Source: CADDYX01 sp045809945 (GTDB lineage: Bacteria; Verrucomicrobiota; Verrucomicrobiia; Chthoniobacterales; UBA10450). Taken from it: a stretch of DNA of 16,189 nucleotides. The stretch covers positions 1 to 16,189 of the forward strand of contig JBJMWW010000044.1 of NCBI GenBank assembly GCA_045809945.1, written 5' to 3'. Position numbers and translations under genes: made by a program. This document shows, piece by piece, positions 14,909-16,189 of the stretch. The notes beneath the pieces are model-generated. The model was not told where the DNA came from. It was given only the letters and a program-made list of their open reading frames with translations, and made no database searches. Numbering within the stretch: the stretch's first letter is position 1; every line of letters starts with the position of its first letter.

Positions 14909-16188
14909 GGAGTGATTCGGCGGTAGATCGGTCCTTCCGCAGTCCGGGCGTCGAGGACAAAATTCTTCGCGATGTAGTCCCGGAGAATCGGAAAATCCGA
15001 GATCTTGTAATTCACGTCCTCATTTTGCACATCGACGATGTACTCTGGCGGATGCAGCGCGAAATCGTGCTGTAAGTTTTCCCACGCACCGGGCCGAATG
15101 AGGGAATGCGTATCAAGCCCGGGAATCGGGCCTCCAAAAACATAACCGGTCAGCGCAAACGTAGAGACATACCGGCAGGCAGGCCGCATCTGCGCTTGAA
15201 GGTAGATTCGCGGCATCTGTCCCCAGACAAACAACCTCGCATTGCGCGAATGATGTTCGCGCAAATAGACACCCGCGGCGGTGGGCTGCCGAAACTGAAT
15301 GAGCTCGCGCCATTTCACGATTGGAAAGATCACGATTGTCAGCACAACCCAGATGCCGAGGATCGCCGGATGACACAGCCAACGGGAAAACGCATTCGCT
15401 TTTCTGAACCAGCCGCGGCTGAAAAAAGGCGCGGCCAGCAGAGCCAGGGGCGGAAGGAGTTGGTTGTAGTAATGCGAATAGAAGCGACCTCCCGCACTCA
15501 CGCCGATCGCCGATGCAATCAGAAGCATTACGAGCGCGCACCATTCTGCGCGTTTGGCTATCCAAACGTCGTGCGCCGATAGCGCCGCCACCAACAGCGG
15601 CAAGCACGCGGCGACAAAAATGGCGGTGCTGCGAAGGCAGCGATCCGGGAAAAAAATCGTCGAGGCGTGATCGCGCATCGTCCAGTAGATCGCATCGCGC
15701 AATATTCCCTGCTGGTAGAGGAAGAGAACGGCGAGCCCGAGGGTGATCCAAAAACCTGCGGCAAAGATCGCGAACTGCCGCAAGCAATCAGCCGTTGTGA
15801 GACTCCGGCTCGCCCGATAAGCGGGCAGCAATAGATAAAGTCCGAGCGGCACCGCAGCAATCGCCCCGGGCTGCTTGAGGAGAAAAGCGAGACAACACAG
15901 CAGGCCGGCCAGAAAAACAAGCGGTCGGCTCTTCGCCTTGTCCGAAGCGAACGCGATCGCGCACGCCCAGACGATCGGCAGATTCATGAGGAGCTCGCCA
16001 TCGAACTGAATGTTCTTGAAAGAAATCGCCGGCTGAAAAAGCGAGTAAAGCAATGCTGCCACGAGGCCGGTGCGCGTATCGAAGAGAGCGCGGCCGATCG
16101 TGTAAAGGCCGCCCATGGTCGCCAGGGTCCACAAGAGCGCGCTCAGATGCAGCGCATACCAGTTGTATTTTCCAGCGACCGAATAGAT
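14905..16188 (-). CDS. Polytopic PMT/ArnT-like glycosyltransferase, N-terminus outside the window
   Basis: The minus-strand frame is open from 14905 to the window edge, giving at least 428 residues without the N-terminus. A TTG at 16134 is the first start-like codon inside, but coding continues upstream of it (KYNWYALHLSALLW), so it is not the true start. About ten hydrophobic helices are followed by a soluble C-terminal region of about 140 residues. FKNIQFDGELLMNLPI, followed by LAFLLKQPGAIAAVPLGLYLLL, matches the membrane region of the PMT_2/GT83-type family, which moves sugars from polyprenyl-phosphate donors to lipids or proteins on the periplasmic face. The acidic catalytic residues usually sit in the first periplasmic loop and cannot be seen here. 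Acceptor and sugar are unknown. It is convergent with the permease gene and probably belongs to a different transcription unit. Confidence 0.8.
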   Translation of the reverse strand: MYSVAGKYNWYALHLSALLWTLATMGGLYTIGRALFDTRTGLVAALLYSLFQPAISFKNIQFDGELLMNLPIVWACAIAFASDKAKSRPLVFLAGLLCCLAFLLKQPGAIAAVPLGLYLLLPAYRASRSLTTADCLRQFAIFAAGFWITLGLAVLFLYQQGILRDAIYWTMRDHASTIFFPDRCLRSTAIFVAACLPLLVAALSAHDVWIAKRAEWCALVMLLIASAIGVSAGGRFYSHYYNQLLPPLALLAAPFFSRGWFRKANAFSRWLCHPAILGIWVVLTIVIFPIVKWRELIQFRQPTAAGVYLREHHSRNARLFVWGQMPRIYLQAQMRPACRYVSTFALTGYVFGGPIPGLDTHSLIRPGAWENLQHDFALHPPEYIVDVQNEDVNYKISDFPILRDYIAKNFVLDARTAEGPIYRRITP

Positions 16189-16189
16189 C

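Overview
The window is a GC-rich (about 60 %), densely coded stretch of a Gram-negative-type bacterial chromosome. I infer Verrucomicrobiota, perhaps the soil Chthoniobacterales, but no rRNA or marker gene confirms it. The clues are: (i) a large secreted Asp-box/FN3/PKD protein with a Thr-Pro-Ser linker and a duplicated C-terminal module containing RALGP and NDNW motifs, which I associate with Verrucomicrobiota and Acidobacteriota; (ii) outer-membrane TolC-type proteins and a lipoprotein, which imply two membranes; (iii) frequent GTG/TTG starts and very tight gene packing. No tRNA, rRNA, CRISPR array, insertion sequence or phage gene was seen.

Layout. Bases 2-2917 (+) hold the 3' part of a large secreted multidomain protein whose 5' end lies outside the window. 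It converges on a small lipoprotein gene (2967-3572, -); the 49-base gap holds a strong GC-rich hairpin (2937-2967). A short divergent spacer (3573-3659) separates the lipoprotein from a run of six same-strand genes (3660-14908) with almost no space between them. These are an AddB-like nuclease, an AddA-like helicase-nuclease, two consecutive TolC-family outer-membrane proteins, a HlyD/MacA-type membrane-fusion protein and a MacB/LolC-type FtsX permease. The run ends at a TTAA where its stop overlaps the stop of a convergent gene (14905-16188, -). That gene encodes a polytopic PMT/ArnT-like glycosyltransferase whose N-terminus lies beyond the window.

Functional reading. The AddB/AddA pair should form a two-nuclease, one-helicase complex that resects double-strand breaks for RecA-dependent repair. 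The four downstream genes look like a trans-envelope export machine of the MacAB-TolC type, with inner-membrane permease, periplasmic adaptor and outer-membrane channel. It has two different channel genes and no ATPase gene in the window. The permease must borrow an ATPase encoded elsewhere, or work without one.

Nothing here is clearly a new defence or mobile system. The best leads are the ATPase-less export cassette with paired TolC proteins, its fusion to the addBA unit, the duplicated C-terminal module of the secreted protein, and the hairpin between the convergent genes.
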